Source: an uncultured Eubacteriales bacterium | GTDB taxonomy: Bacteria > Bacillota > Clostridia > Oscillospirales > CAG-272 | Direction of reading: 5' to 3' | Assembly (NCBI GenBank): GCA_934401725.1 | Contig: CAKRSS010000018.1 | Location: 1-37,582 of the forward strand | DNA: 37,582 bases | Part shown: positions 24,299 through 31,903 of the stretch, piece by piece | Position numbering within the stretch: position 1 is the first letter of the stretch | Layout of the letters: each line of letters begins with the position of its first letter | The notes under the pieces: generated by a model | What the model saw: only the letters and a program-made list of their open reading frames with translations | What the model was told of the DNA's origin: nothing | The model's database searches: none | Position numbers and translations under genes: made by a program

Positions 24299-25633
24299 TC
24301 AGCAAGCGCCGTGAGCTATCATGGCGTCGACGACCTTCTCGAAGCCCGCAATGTTAGCGCCGATGACATAGTTGCCCTCGAAGCCGTACTTTGCGGCGGC
24401 GGTGTCGATGTTGTGATAGATGTTGGTCATGATGCCCTGGAGCTTGGCGTCGACCTCCTCGAACGTCCAGGAGAGACGCTCGCTGTTCTGCGACATTTCA
24501 AGTCCGGAGGTTGCAACGCCGCCTGCGTTGGATGCCTTGCCGGGCGTGAAGAATACGCCGTTGGCCTGAAGGTACTTGGTAGCCTCGATGGTGGTCGGCA
24601 TGTTAGCGCCCTCGCAGACGGCAGTGACGCCGTTGGCGACCAGCGCCTTCGCGTCGTCGATGAGCAGCTCGTTCTGGGTAGCGCAGGGAAGTGCAACGTC
24701 ACACTTGACGCTCCACACGCCGCGACCCTCGTGATACTCAGCGCCCGAGCGGTAGTTGAGGTAGTCGGAAATGCGGCCGCGCTTGACTTCCTTGATTTCC
24801 TTGACGGCGGCAAGATCGATGCCGTCCTTATCGTAAATCCAGCCGGTGGAGTCGCTCATGGTGACGACCTTGCCGCCGAGCTGTGTGGCCTTCTCAGCCG
24901 CATAGATAGCGACGTTGCCCGCGCCCGAGATGACGACAGTCTTGCCTGCGAGCGTGTTGCCGTGGCAGCGAAGCAGCTCGTCCACCATGTAAAGCAGACC
25001 GTAGCCGGTCGCCTCTTTTCTTGCGAGAGAGCCGCCGTAGCTCAGACCCTTACCGGTCAGCACGCCCTCAAACTGGCCGCACAGACGCTTGTACTGGCCG
25101 AACATATAGCCGATCTCTCTTGCGCCGGTTCCGATGTCGCCTGCGGGAACGTCCTCGTTTGCGCCTATGTACTTATAGAGCTCGGTCATGAAGGACTGGC
25201 AGAACGCCATGACCTCGCGGTCGGATTTGCCCTTGGGGTCAAAGTCGGAGCCGCCCTTTGCGCCGCCCATAGGAAGGCCGGTCAGCGAGTTCTTGAAGGT
25301 CTGCTCGAAGCCGAGAAACTTCATGATGCTCAGGTTGACCGAGGGGTGCAGTCTGATTCCGCCCTTGTAGGGGCCTATCGAGTTGTTGAACTGGATGCGG
25401 TAGCCGGTGTTGACGCGGACGTTTCCTGCGTCGTCGACCCACGGCACGCGGAACACAATCTGACGGTCAGGCTCGACTATTCTCTCCAGAATAGCCTCCT
25501 TCTGATAGAACGCCTCGTTCTTTGCGATAACAGGCGCGAGAGACTCAAAAACCTCCCGCACAGCCTGCAAAAACTCAGGCTGGCCTGCATATTTTTTGTT
25601 TACATCAGCTACTACTGTATCGAGATAGCCCAT
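24299..25633 (-). CDS. gdhA: Glutamate dehydrogenase, hexameric NADP-type
   Basis: This protein has 444 residues, the expected length for the hexameric family. GPYKGGIRLHPSVNLS (Lys90) binds glutamate and PMGGAKGGSDFDPKGKSD contains catalytic Lys126. The dinucleotide fold reads VVISGAGNVAIYAAEK near residue 235. The enzyme interconverts 2-oxoglutarate plus ammonium and glutamate. In Clostridia this form mostly assimilates ammonium with NADPH, although cofactor preference cannot be read surely from sequence. The start ATG 25633 has GTGAGG upstream. It is a single-gene unit. Confidence 0.96.
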   Translation of the reverse strand: MGYLDTVVADVNKKYAGQPEFLQAVREVFESLAPVIAKNEAFYQKEAILERIVEPDRQIVFRVPWVDDAGNVRVNTGYRIQFNNSIGPYKGGIRLHPSVNLSIMKFLGFEQTFKNSLTGLPMGGAKGGSDFDPKGKSDREVMAFCQSFMTELYKYIGANEDVPAGDIGTGAREIGYMFGQYKRLCGQFEGVLTGKGLSYGGSLARKEATGYGLLYMVDELLRCHGNTLAGKTVVISGAGNVAIYAAEKATQLGGKVVTMSDSTGWIYDKDGIDLAAVKEIKEVKRGRISDYLNYRSGAEYHEGRGVWSVKCDVALPCATQNELLIDDAKALVANGVTAVCEGANMPTTIEATKYLQANGVFFTPGKASNAGGVATSGLEMSQNSERLSWTFEEVDAKLQGIMTNIYHNIDTAAAKYGFEGNYVIGANIAGFEKVVDAMIAHGAC

Positions 25634-25673
25634 GGTGATACCTCACTTTCAGAATATAAATTATTACAGATAA

Positions 25674-25703
25674 ATAATATCACAAACCGCGCCGTTTTGT
25701 CAA
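25674..25703 (-). promoter_or_regulatory. Promoter of gdhA
   Basis: Minus strand TTGACA (25698-25703) and TATTAT (25674-25679) with an 18-bp spacer. The -10 is about 40 bases upstream of the start codon. Confidence 0.75.
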
Positions 25704-25817
25704 TGCACTACATCTACAAATTTCGTGTTATACCGAGGCATTAATTATCCAAACCGACATAAAATGGCCGCCCGCGCCCCACATACAGCCAAATCCGCCC
25801 TCCGTCGCGGCGGGTGC

Positions 25818-25846
25818 TTGACAGATGCGCGCGAATGTGGTATGAT
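25818..25846 (+). promoter_or_regulatory. Promoter of rimO-pgsA
   Basis: TTGACA (25818-25823), 17-bp spacer, TATGAT (25841-25846), 56 bases before the rimO start. Confidence 0.8.
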
Positions 25847-25901
25847 TATTAAGAGTTTATAAAGAACACAGCGCGGCCGCGGCCGCCGGATAAGGAAGAG
25901 T

Positions 25902-27263
25902 ATGAAGATCGGTTTTGTTTCACTCGGCTGCCCGAAGAACCAGCTTGACACTGAGGTCATGCTGCACGAGGCTCTCGAGGCGGGCTACGAAATAACACAG
26001 GACGAAACGCAGGCTGACGTCGTAATTATCAACACCTGCGCGTTCATCGAGAGCGCCAAAAAAGAGGCGATAGACAACATTCTCGACATCGCGTGGCTCA
26101 AAAAGCACCGCTCGCTCAAGGCTATTATTGTGACTGGCTGTCTCGCCGAGCGTTACCGCGGGCAGGTGCTCGACGAGTTCCCCGAGGTCGACGCGGTGCT
26201 GGGCGTCGGCAGCATTCACCACATCGTTGAGGCGATAGAGGCGGTCACGGTCAAGAAAAAGAAGGGCTCGCACCGCCGCTACAGCTCGTTTGACAACGCG
26301 GAGTGCGTGCGTCTCGGCGGCGACCGGCTGCTCACCACGCCCGACTACTCGGCCTACCTCAAAATCGCCGAGGGCTGCGACAACCGCTGCGCCTACTGCG
26401 CCATCCCCTCCATCCGCGGACGCTTCCGCAGCCGCACGATAGAGGACATCGTCGAGGAGGCACGTCAGCTCGAGGGACTGGGCGTCCGCGAGCTCAACAT
26501 CGTCGCGCAGGACATCACAAGATACGGTCAGGACATATACGGCGAGTACCGTCTCGCGGCGCTGCTGCGCGCCATAACCGAGGCGACTAACATCCCGTGG
26601 ATACGCCTGATGTACTGCTACCCCGACAAAATCACCGACGAGCTTGTCGCCGAAATCCGCGACAATCCCCGCATACTTAAGTACATCGACCTTCCCATTC
26701 AGCACATATCCGACCACATGCTGCGCGCCATGAACCGTCACGGCGACGCGGCCATGATAAAGGACGTCATTGCCAAGCTGCGCCGCGAGGTGCCCAGCAT
26801 TGTCATCCGCACGACGCTCATCACCGGCTTCCCCGGCGAGACCGAGGAGGACTTCAGAGAGCTGTGCGAGTTCGTCGACGAGACGAAATTCGAGCACCTC
26901 GGCGTCTTCCCCTTCTCGCGTGAGGAGGGAACCGCCGCCTACGACATGCCCGACCAGATCGACGAGCAGGTCAAGCAGGATCGCGCCGACATAATCATGC
27001 GCGAGCAGCTCGACATCAACGAGGCGCGAAACCGCTCCATGATAGGTAAGACCGTCACGGTGCTCTGCGAGGACTACGACCCCGTCGGCGAGATACATTT
27101 CGGCCGCGGCGAGGCGGACGCCCCCGAGATTGACGGCAAGATATACTTCCGCGCTCCCGCGCGCGTAGCGCCCGGCAGCTTTGTCAAGGTCAAGCTGCGC
27201 GAGGTCATGGACTATGACCTCATCGGTCAGGCCGTGACGGCCGACGGAGGCGACACCAAATGA
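25902..27263 (+). CDS. rimO: Ribosomal protein S12 methylthiotransferase RimO
   Basis: This protein has 453 residues. The N-terminal UPF0004 domain provides Cys10 (SLGCPKNQLDTE), Cys46 (INTCAF) and Cys80 (VTGC) for the auxiliary cluster. The radical-SAM cluster motif CDNRCAYC (Cys159, 163, 166) is followed by AIPSIRGRFRSR, the RimO-specific spelling. A TRAM domain fills the last 65 residues. RimO adds a methylthio group to the conserved Asp of ribosomal protein S12 using SAM. AAGGAAG precedes ATG 25902. The stop overlaps the pgsA start by 4 bases. Confidence 0.96.
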   Translation: MKIGFVSLGCPKNQLDTEVMLHEALEAGYEITQDETQADVVIINTCAFIESAKKEAIDNILDIAWLKKHRSLKAIIVTGCLAERYRGQVLDEFPEVDAVLGVGSIHHIVEAIEAVTVKKKKGSHRRYSSFDNAECVRLGGDRLLTTPDYSAYLKIAEGCDNRCAYCAIPSIRGRFRSRTIEDIVEEARQLEGLGVRELNIVAQDITRYGQDIYGEYRLAALLRAITEATNIPWIRLMYCYPDKITDELVAEIRDNPRILKYIDLPIQHISDHMLRAMNRHGDAAMIKDVIAKLRREVPSIVIRTTLITGFPGETEEDFRELCEFVDETKFEHLGVFPFSREEGTAAYDMPDQIDEQVKQDRADIIMREQLDINEARNRSMIGKTVTVLCEDYDPVGEIHFGRGEADAPEIDGKIYFRAPARVAPGSFVKVKLREVMDYDLIGQAVTADGGDTK

Positions 27264-27853
27264 ACCTTCCGAACAAACTGACGGTGCTGCGCGTGTTCAT
27301 GGTGCCGGTGGTGATAGCGCTGATAATGCTGGCGGGCGTCATTCCCGCGGCGGCGGCGTACATCGCGGCGGCGGTTGTCTTCCTGCTGGCGTCGTTTACC
27401 GACATGCTCGACGGCAAAATCGCCCGCAAAAACAACCTCGTGACCGACTTCGGCCGCTTCCTGGACCCGCTTGCGGACAAATTCATGGTCATTGGAACCA
27501 TGTTGAGCGTTCTCTATAAAATGGACGCCATCCGCCCCTACTTCTTCTGGGCGGTGTTGCTTGTGGTGTTTCGCGAGCTCATGGTGACGGGACTGCGTCT
27601 CATCGTGGTGTCGTCAAACGGGCAGGTCATAGCGGCGAATATGCTCGGCAAAATCAAAACGGTGACGCAGATGGTGTGCGTCGTCTGCGTGCTGGTGGAG
27701 CCGGCAGTGGAGCTGCTGGCCGGAGAGGGCTACCCGCTCGCGGGCGTCTACCCCGTCTCGCTCGTGACGACGGCAGTGATGGCGTTTTTCACGCTGTGGT
27801 CGGGTGCGGCCTATGTCTGGGGCTGCCGCCACATGCTCAATCCGAATAAATAA
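27260..27853 (+). CDS. pgsA: CDP-diacylglycerol-glycerol-3-phosphate 3-phosphatidyltransferase
   Basis: This protein has 197 residues with several membrane helices. The CDP-alcohol phosphatidyltransferase motif D48-x2-D51-G52-x2-A-R56-x8-G65-x3-D69-x3-D73 is intact (DMLDGKIARKN, then DFGRFLDPLADK). It makes phosphatidylglycerol phosphate, the first committed step to phosphatidylglycerol, in the cytoplasmic membrane. The start overlaps the rimO stop (ATGA) with GGAGG upstream. The rimO-pgsA order is common in Clostridia. Confidence 0.95.
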   Translation: MNLPNKLTVLRVFMVPVVIALIMLAGVIPAAAAYIAAAVVFLLASFTDMLDGKIARKNNLVTDFGRFLDPLADKFMVIGTMLSVLYKMDAIRPYFFWAVLLVVFRELMVTGLRLIVVSSNGQVIAANMLGKIKTVTQMVCVVCVLVEPAVELLAGEGYPLAGVYPVSLVTTAVMAFFTLWSGAAYVWGCRHMLNPNK

Positions 27854-27906
27854 AAGGAATCACCTCGCAATTCCCGGATGGCACTGCGGGGTGAGACAGA
27901 AAAGAA

Positions 27907-27945
27907 GCTGCCCGCGGCCGAGCCGCGGACAGCTGTTTTGTTTTA
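27907..27945. terminator. Terminator between pgsA and the convergent lipoprotein gene
   Basis: The stem AGCTG-c-CCGCGGC / GCCGCGG-a-CAGCT is followed by GTTTTGTTTT on the plus strand. The minus-strand flank CTTCTTTTC may also allow leftward termination. Confidence 0.88.
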
Positions 27946-28905
27946 CATTATGGGAAGAACCTTCGACGGCTCGCGCGTGCTGAATATTTCATCGTACTGA
28001 GCCTTGGTGATATAGTTGTTGTAGTAGAGGTAGTTCACGCGCCACTCCCAATAGCCTGCAAGGTAGAACATGATGTTGGTTGTGTTCGAAACAGTTGCGA
28101 CATCAACGCCGCCGCACTTGATTTTGCCGCTGTAGCTGATGTCGGTGCCCTCGATCATGGCTTCAACAAAGTTGTCGGCGAAACGGGCTTCGTACAGCCG
28201 CAGGTTGGCCGCAACTCTTTTGTTGTTCACAAATGCGATGGGGGCTAAGAAAAAATCATCGCCGTCCCAATCGATGTATACGCCGTAACGTTCGATAGGC
28301 CCGATTACAAAATCGATATTTGTGTTTTCGCGGTATTTGACGGTTGCCGGGGGCGGGTTGTCGTAGTCAAAATTGGAAATGAATAAATAGTTGACCGGGT
28401 AAATGCCGTAGGGGGCCGGAATTGTTTCGCAGTCTATCTGAATCGCAACGTGCATATCGGCCGGGGCGGTAAAGCTGAAGTTTCCGTCCTTGTCGGGGCT
28501 CATTGTTGTGAGATAGCGGAAGGTTTCGCGAGAATCCTTGCAATAGTCGTAGTTCTGGCGGTAGATGGTGCCGATAGTTCCGCCTGGGGTGTGGTCAGTC
28601 CACGGCATGGGAGTGTACCACAGTGCCTCGATTACTATGCCTGATATATCAACAATGCCATCTGTTGCGGAGATGTGCCCGGTGTAGGTTATATTCTGAG
28701 CCGGTGTGCCAGTTTTTTCGGATGTGTCGGCCTCCGAGGTGGAGGGCGCCGATGTTTCCGGTGTTTCCGTTGTGGTGACAGGAGTATTGGAAAGAGATGC
28801 TTCAGGAGTCGTCCCCGGCTCGGAATTGCCTGCCGTGCCACACGATGCCAGCAAAATTGCCACCATTGCTATGGCGAGAAAAAGGGATAAAACTCGTTTT
28901 TTCAT
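27943..28905 (-). CDS. Secreted lipoprotein, unknown function
   Basis: This protein has 320 residues. The lipoprotein signal MKKRVLSLFLAIAMVAILLA ends in Ser-Cys22. A Thr/Ser/Pro/Glu-rich linker covers about 25-70. The rest (70-320) is a Tyr/Trp/Asp-rich beta-type domain, with segments such as ALWYTPMPWTDHTPGG and PDKDGNFSFTAP that resemble a carboxypeptidase-regulatory or prealbumin-like sandwich. I cannot name the family. AAAGGAG lies 8 nt upstream of ATG 28905. The leader contains a G10 tract (see the regulatory entry). Single-gene unit. Confidence 0.75.
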   Translation of the reverse strand: MKKRVLSLFLAIAMVAILLASCGTAGNSEPGTTPEASLSNTPVTTTETPETSAPSTSEADTSEKTGTPAQNITYTGHISATDGIVDISGIVIEALWYTPMPWTDHTPGGTIGTIYRQNYDYCKDSRETFRYLTTMSPDKDGNFSFTAPADMHVAIQIDCETIPAPYGIYPVNYLFISNFDYDNPPPATVKYRENTNIDFVIGPIERYGVYIDWDGDDFFLAPIAFVNNKRVAANLRLYEARFADNFVEAMIEGTDISYSGKIKCGGVDVATVSNTTNIMFYLAGYWEWRVNYLYYNNYITKAQYDEIFSTREPSKVLPIM

Positions 28906-28941
28906 TTTTGGGACTCCTTTCGTTTGGAAAAATATTCTTTC

Positions 28942-28951
28942 GGGGGGGGGG
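28942..28951. repeat. G10 homopolymer in the lipoprotein leader
   Basis: Ten consecutive G (C on the coding strand) lie just downstream of the minus-strand promoter's -10 (28959-28964) and about 36 bases upstream of the start codon. Such tracts slip during replication. At this place slippage would alter the transcript's first bases or its leader, not the protein frame. Confidence 0.85.
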
Positions 28952-28958
28952 TATAACC

Positions 28959-28987
28959 ATTATACCGTGTTATTCATATTATTTCAA
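28959..28987 (-). promoter_or_regulatory. Promoter of the lipoprotein gene
   Basis: Minus strand TTGAAA (28982-28987), 17-bp spacer, TATAAT (28959-28964). The predicted start point falls in or beside the C10 run of the transcript. Confidence 0.8.
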
Positions 28988-29100
28988 TGCGCGGAATCGA
29001 CAAAGTTTGACACGCCGTTTTGTCAAACACTGCCAAATTATAAATAAACCGTGAATTGCCTATGAACGCACTGATAACATACTGCTAACATACTGAGAAC

Positions 29101-29138
29101 AAAAAAACAAAGCCGACACATCCGGTGTGCCGACTTTG
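29101..29138 (-). terminator. Terminator of the zinc-ribbon gene
   Basis: On the minus strand CAAAG(T)CGGCACA / TGTGTCG(G)CTTTG pairs fully if G-U wobbles are allowed, and is followed by seven T. On the plus strand the same positions give mismatches, so the signal is strand-specific. Confidence 0.88.
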
Positions 29139-29150
29139 CTTTGGGTTCAC

Positions 29151-29423
29151 TTATTTCTTGGAAAAACAGTCGCTGCAGTATACAGGACGGTCACCGCTCG
29201 GCTCGAAGGGAACCTTGCAGGGCGCACCGCACTCAGCACATACCGCATCGTACATCTGGCGGGGTTCGCCGTTTCTGCGATTGTTCTTACGAGCGTCGCG
29301 GCAAGCCTTGCAGCGCTGGGGCTCGTTGGTGAAGCCCTTCTCAGCATAAAATTCCTGCTCTCCGGCAGTGAAAGTGAATTCTTGTCCGCATTCCTTGCAG
29401 ACGAGTGTCTTGTCAGTGTACAT
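29151..29423 (-). CDS. Double zinc-ribbon protein
   Basis: ATG 29423 (MYTDKTLVCKECG) with GAGG 7 nt upstream is preferred; an upstream ATG at 29465 overlaps the AGGAGG it would need. The 90-residue product has two zinc-binding units. The first is Cys9/Cys12 with Cys38/Cys41 (CKECGQEFTFTAGEQEFY, then KGFTNEPQRCKACR), the pattern of the 'probable zinc-ribbon' family PF13451. The second is Cys62/Cys65 with Cys83/Cys86 (CAECG, then DRPVYCSDCF). Such small proteins are common in Firmicutes. The role is unknown; nucleic-acid or protein binding is assumed from the fold. Confidence 0.85.
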   Translation of the reverse strand: MYTDKTLVCKECGQEFTFTAGEQEFYAEKGFTNEPQRCKACRDARKNNRRNGEPRQMYDAVCAECGAPCKVPFEPSGDRPVYCSDCFSKK

Positions 29424-29473
29424 GTAATACCTCGGATAAAGTTGTAATGCAGATACCTCCTGCATTTATCCTA

Positions 29474-29502
29474 ATTGTATCATATGAATTGTTAATTGTC
29501 AA
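29474..29502 (-). promoter_or_regulatory. Promoter of the zinc-ribbon gene
   Basis: Minus strand TTGACA (29497-29502), 17-bp spacer, TACAAT (29474-29479). Confidence 0.78.
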
Positions 29503-29710
29503 TGTTTTTTGTGAATATATTTCAAAATATCGTCATTTAATTTTCCGGTATTTTTCAGATAACCGTCATATTTCTGAGGTGGTCGTCGGAGCGGGGCGGG
29601 GAGGCGACGGTTTTATTCGCAAAATTGCATAATTCGGGGTCGTGTAATTGCACAAACGATGTGAGTATTGGTGAATTTGTTCTTTACCCGTTCTTTTTTT
29701 GCTTAAACTG
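29503..29710. other. Divergent intergenic region, no gene seen
   Basis: The roughly 210 bases between the leftward zinc-ribbon promoter and the rightward serC promoter are A/T-rich, apart from a G-rich patch near 29580-29610. I find no supported ORF, known riboswitch or RNA gene here. Confidence 0.5.
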
Positions 29711-29739
29711 TTGACTTAAAACTGCAAAAAGCGTATAAT
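29711..29739 (+). promoter_or_regulatory. Promoter of the serine operon
   Basis: TTGACT (29711-29716), 17-bp spacer, TATAAT (29734-29739), 71 bases before the serC start. No T-box or attenuator structure was recognised in the short leader. Confidence 0.82.
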
Positions 29740-29810
29740 GTATTCTAATCTCAATAATTTGAAACGTTAAATTTTTATCAATCTATCAACTCTTAAAAGG
29801 GGAGGTTTTT

Positions 29811-30896
29811 ATGAACAGAGTATATAATTTTTCCGCAGGTCCCTCCATGCTGCCGCTTCCCGTACTTGAGAAAGCAGCCGCCGAGCTCGTTTGCTACGGC
29901 GACAGCGGAATGTCGGTGATGGAGATGTCCCACCGCTCCGCAGACTATGAGCCCATTATCTACGGCGCGGAAAAGCTGCTGCGTCAGCTTATGAATGTGC
30001 CCGACAACTACAAAATACTGTTCCTTCAGGGCGGCGCGTCGACGCAGTTCGCTGCGGTTCCGCTCAACCTGATCGGACGCACCGGAAAGGCTGATTACCT
30101 CGTTTCGGGTCAGTTCTCCGGCAAGGCTTTCAAGGAGGCGCAGAAGTACGGCGACGTCGTCGAGACGGCCTCCACCAAGGCGGATAACTTCACTCACGTT
30201 CCGCACGTCGGGCGCTCTGCTTTCCGTCCGGACGCTTCCTACGTCCACATCTGCTTCAACAACACCATCTACGGCACAAAGTACGACTACATCCCCGACA
30301 CCGGGGACATTCCGCTGGTCGCCGACATGTCGTCCTGCATACTGTCCGAGCCTGTCGATGTCTCGCGCTTCGGCGTGATTTACGCCGGTGCGCAGAAGAA
30401 CATGGCTCCGGCGGGTCTTACTGTTGTCATCGTCCGTGAGGATCTGCTGGGCGGCGCTCTGCCCATCACCCCCGCCATGCTCGACTGGAAACTGGCCGCC
30501 GACAACGACTCCATGTACAACACTCCGCCCTGCTACACCATCTACATGGCGAAGTTGGTCTATGAATATCTGCTGTCCATCGGCGGACTCGAGGCCATGC
30601 AGAAGCTCAACCGCGAGAAGGCGGACATTCTTTACAACTACCTCGATTCCCAAAGCTACTATATCGCGCCCGTCGAGAAGTCGTCGCGCTCCATGATGAA
30701 CGTCACGTTCGTGACGGGCGACGCCGACCTCGACAAAAAATTCGCCGCCGAGGCTGCAGCGGCCGGACTCAAGAACCTCAAGGGCCACCGTTCTGTCGGC
30801 GGCATGAGAGCCTCCATTTACAACGCTATGCCTAAGGAAGGAGTAGAGAAGCTGGTTGAGTTTATGAAGAGCTTCTCGGAGAATAACCCCAAATGA
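29811..30896 (+). CDS. serC: Phosphoserine aminotransferase
   Basis: This protein has 361 residues, normal for SerC. It opens with YNFSAGPSMLPLPVLEKA and has MSVMEMSHRS, QGGASTQFAAVPLNL and the PLP-lysine segment IYAGAQKNMAPAG, all SerC hallmarks. It converts 3-phosphohydroxypyruvate plus glutamate to phosphoserine in serine synthesis, and acts in the vitamin B6 route in some bacteria. AGGGGAGG lies before ATG 29811. The stop overlaps the next start (ATGA), and serA follows as third gene. Confidence 0.96.
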   Translation: MNRVYNFSAGPSMLPLPVLEKAAAELVCYGDSGMSVMEMSHRSADYEPIIYGAEKLLRQLMNVPDNYKILFLQGGASTQFAAVPLNLIGRTGKADYLVSGQFSGKAFKEAQKYGDVVETASTKADNFTHVPHVGRSAFRPDASYVHICFNNTIYGTKYDYIPDTGDIPLVADMSSCILSEPVDVSRFGVIYAGAQKNMAPAGLTVVIVREDLLGGALPITPAMLDWKLAADNDSMYNTPPCYTIYMAKLVYEYLLSIGGLEAMQKLNREKADILYNYLDSQSYYIAPVEKSSRSMMNVTFVTGDADLDKKFAAEAAAAGLKNLKGHRSVGGMRASIYNAMPKEGVEKLVEFMKSFSENNPK

Positions 30897-31903
30897 ATTA
30901 CACTACCGGCAACCGCAAGGTTGCTATAATCGGTGCCGGATTCGTCGGAGCGTCCATCGCGTATGCGCTGACGCTGCGCAATCTGGCGCGTGAGATCGTC
31001 CTTATCGATATTGACCACAATAAGGCCCGCGGAGAAGCGCTGGACATTCAGCACGGTATTCCTTACATGGGAACCTCGAGCGTTTATGCGGGCGATTACA
31101 GTGACTGCGCCGGATGTGACCTCATTGTTATCACGGCAGGCCGAAACCGCCGTCCCGGCGAGAGCCGCCTCAACCTTATCGGCGACAACAGCCGCATTCT
31201 GCGCGACGTCGTCGAGCACATCAAAAAGTATTACACCAGAAGCGTTATACTTGTTGTCGCCAACCCGACCGACATGCTGACCTACCTCTGCGACAAGTGG
31301 ATGGGTCTTGATAACGGCATGGTCTTCGGCACGGGCTGCATTCTGGACACCTCGCGTATGGTTCGCTGCGTTGCGGACTATGTGTCGCTGAGTACCGAGG
31401 TGGTCAAGGGCTTTGTCGTCGGCGAGCACGGCGACTCGCAGATTCCGATATGGAGCCGTCTTGCCATTGCGGGCGTGCCCATGGAAGAGTACTGCCGCAG
31501 CGTCGGCATTGCGTGGGGCGACGAGCAGAAGGAGAAAATCGCGAACGAGGTCAAGACCATGGGCGCGACCATCATTGCCGCCAAGGGCAAGACCCACTAC
31601 GGCATTGCGACCTGCGTCTGCTCTGTGGCTGACGCGGTGCTCAACCAGCGCCTGACCATCGCCTCCGTCTCCACGACGCTGACGGGCGAGTACGGCATAC
31701 ACGACGTGGCGCTGAGCGTGCCGTCTATAATCGGCGTTAACGGCGTCGAGCGCCGCCTCGAGGAGAACTGGAGCGACGACGAGATTGCGGCGTTCCGTCA
31801 GAGCGCCGTGACTATCCGCGGCAAGCTGGATGAGCTGGCCGCCGCAAAGCCCGAAATAATTTCCAAGGAGATATTCCTGAAAGATGAAGAAGATGAAGAT
31901 TAA
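30893..31903 (+). CDS. Lactate/malate dehydrogenase-family enzyme with MDH-like specificity residue
   Basis: This protein has 336 residues. The Rossmann motif GAGFVGASIAYAL (14-26) is present, the catalytic pair Asp152/Arg155 is in LDTSR, and His179 is in GEHGDSQIP. These are typical of the L-lactate dehydrogenase branch. The specificity loop reads TAGRNRRPGESR. The residue equivalent to Gln102 of lactate dehydrogenases (TAGxNQKPGETR) is Arg86, as in malate dehydrogenases. It may therefore reduce oxaloacetate or another acid with a second anionic group. It is cotranscribed between serC and serA, overlapping both, and ends with an acidic tail KDEEDED. 'ldh' would be the automatic label; I leave the symbol empty. 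Confidence 0.85.
   Translation: MNYTTGNRKVAIIGAGFVGASIAYALTLRNLAREIVLIDIDHNKARGEALDIQHGIPYMGTSSVYAGDYSDCAGCDLIVITAGRNRRPGESRLNLIGDNSRILRDVVEHIKKYYTRSVILVVANPTDMLTYLCDKWMGLDNGMVFGTGCILDTSRMVRCVADYVSLSTEVVKGFVVGEHGDSQIPIWSRLAIAGVPMEEYCRSVGIAWGDEQKEKIANEVKTMGATIIAAKGKTHYGIATCVCSVADAVLNQRLTIASVSTTLTGEYGIHDVALSVPSIIGVNGVERRLEENWSDDEIAAFRQSAVTIRGKLDELAAAKPEIISKEIFLKDEEDED

Noticed and set aside
24311..25744. 477-codon plus-strand frame over gdhA
   Set aside because: Antisense shadow of gdhA in GC-rich DNA; its product has no recognisable motif, whereas the minus strand gives a full glutamate dehydrogenase.
25920..27098. 392-codon minus-strand frame over rimO
   Set aside because: Antisense shadow; rimO motifs are complete on the plus strand.
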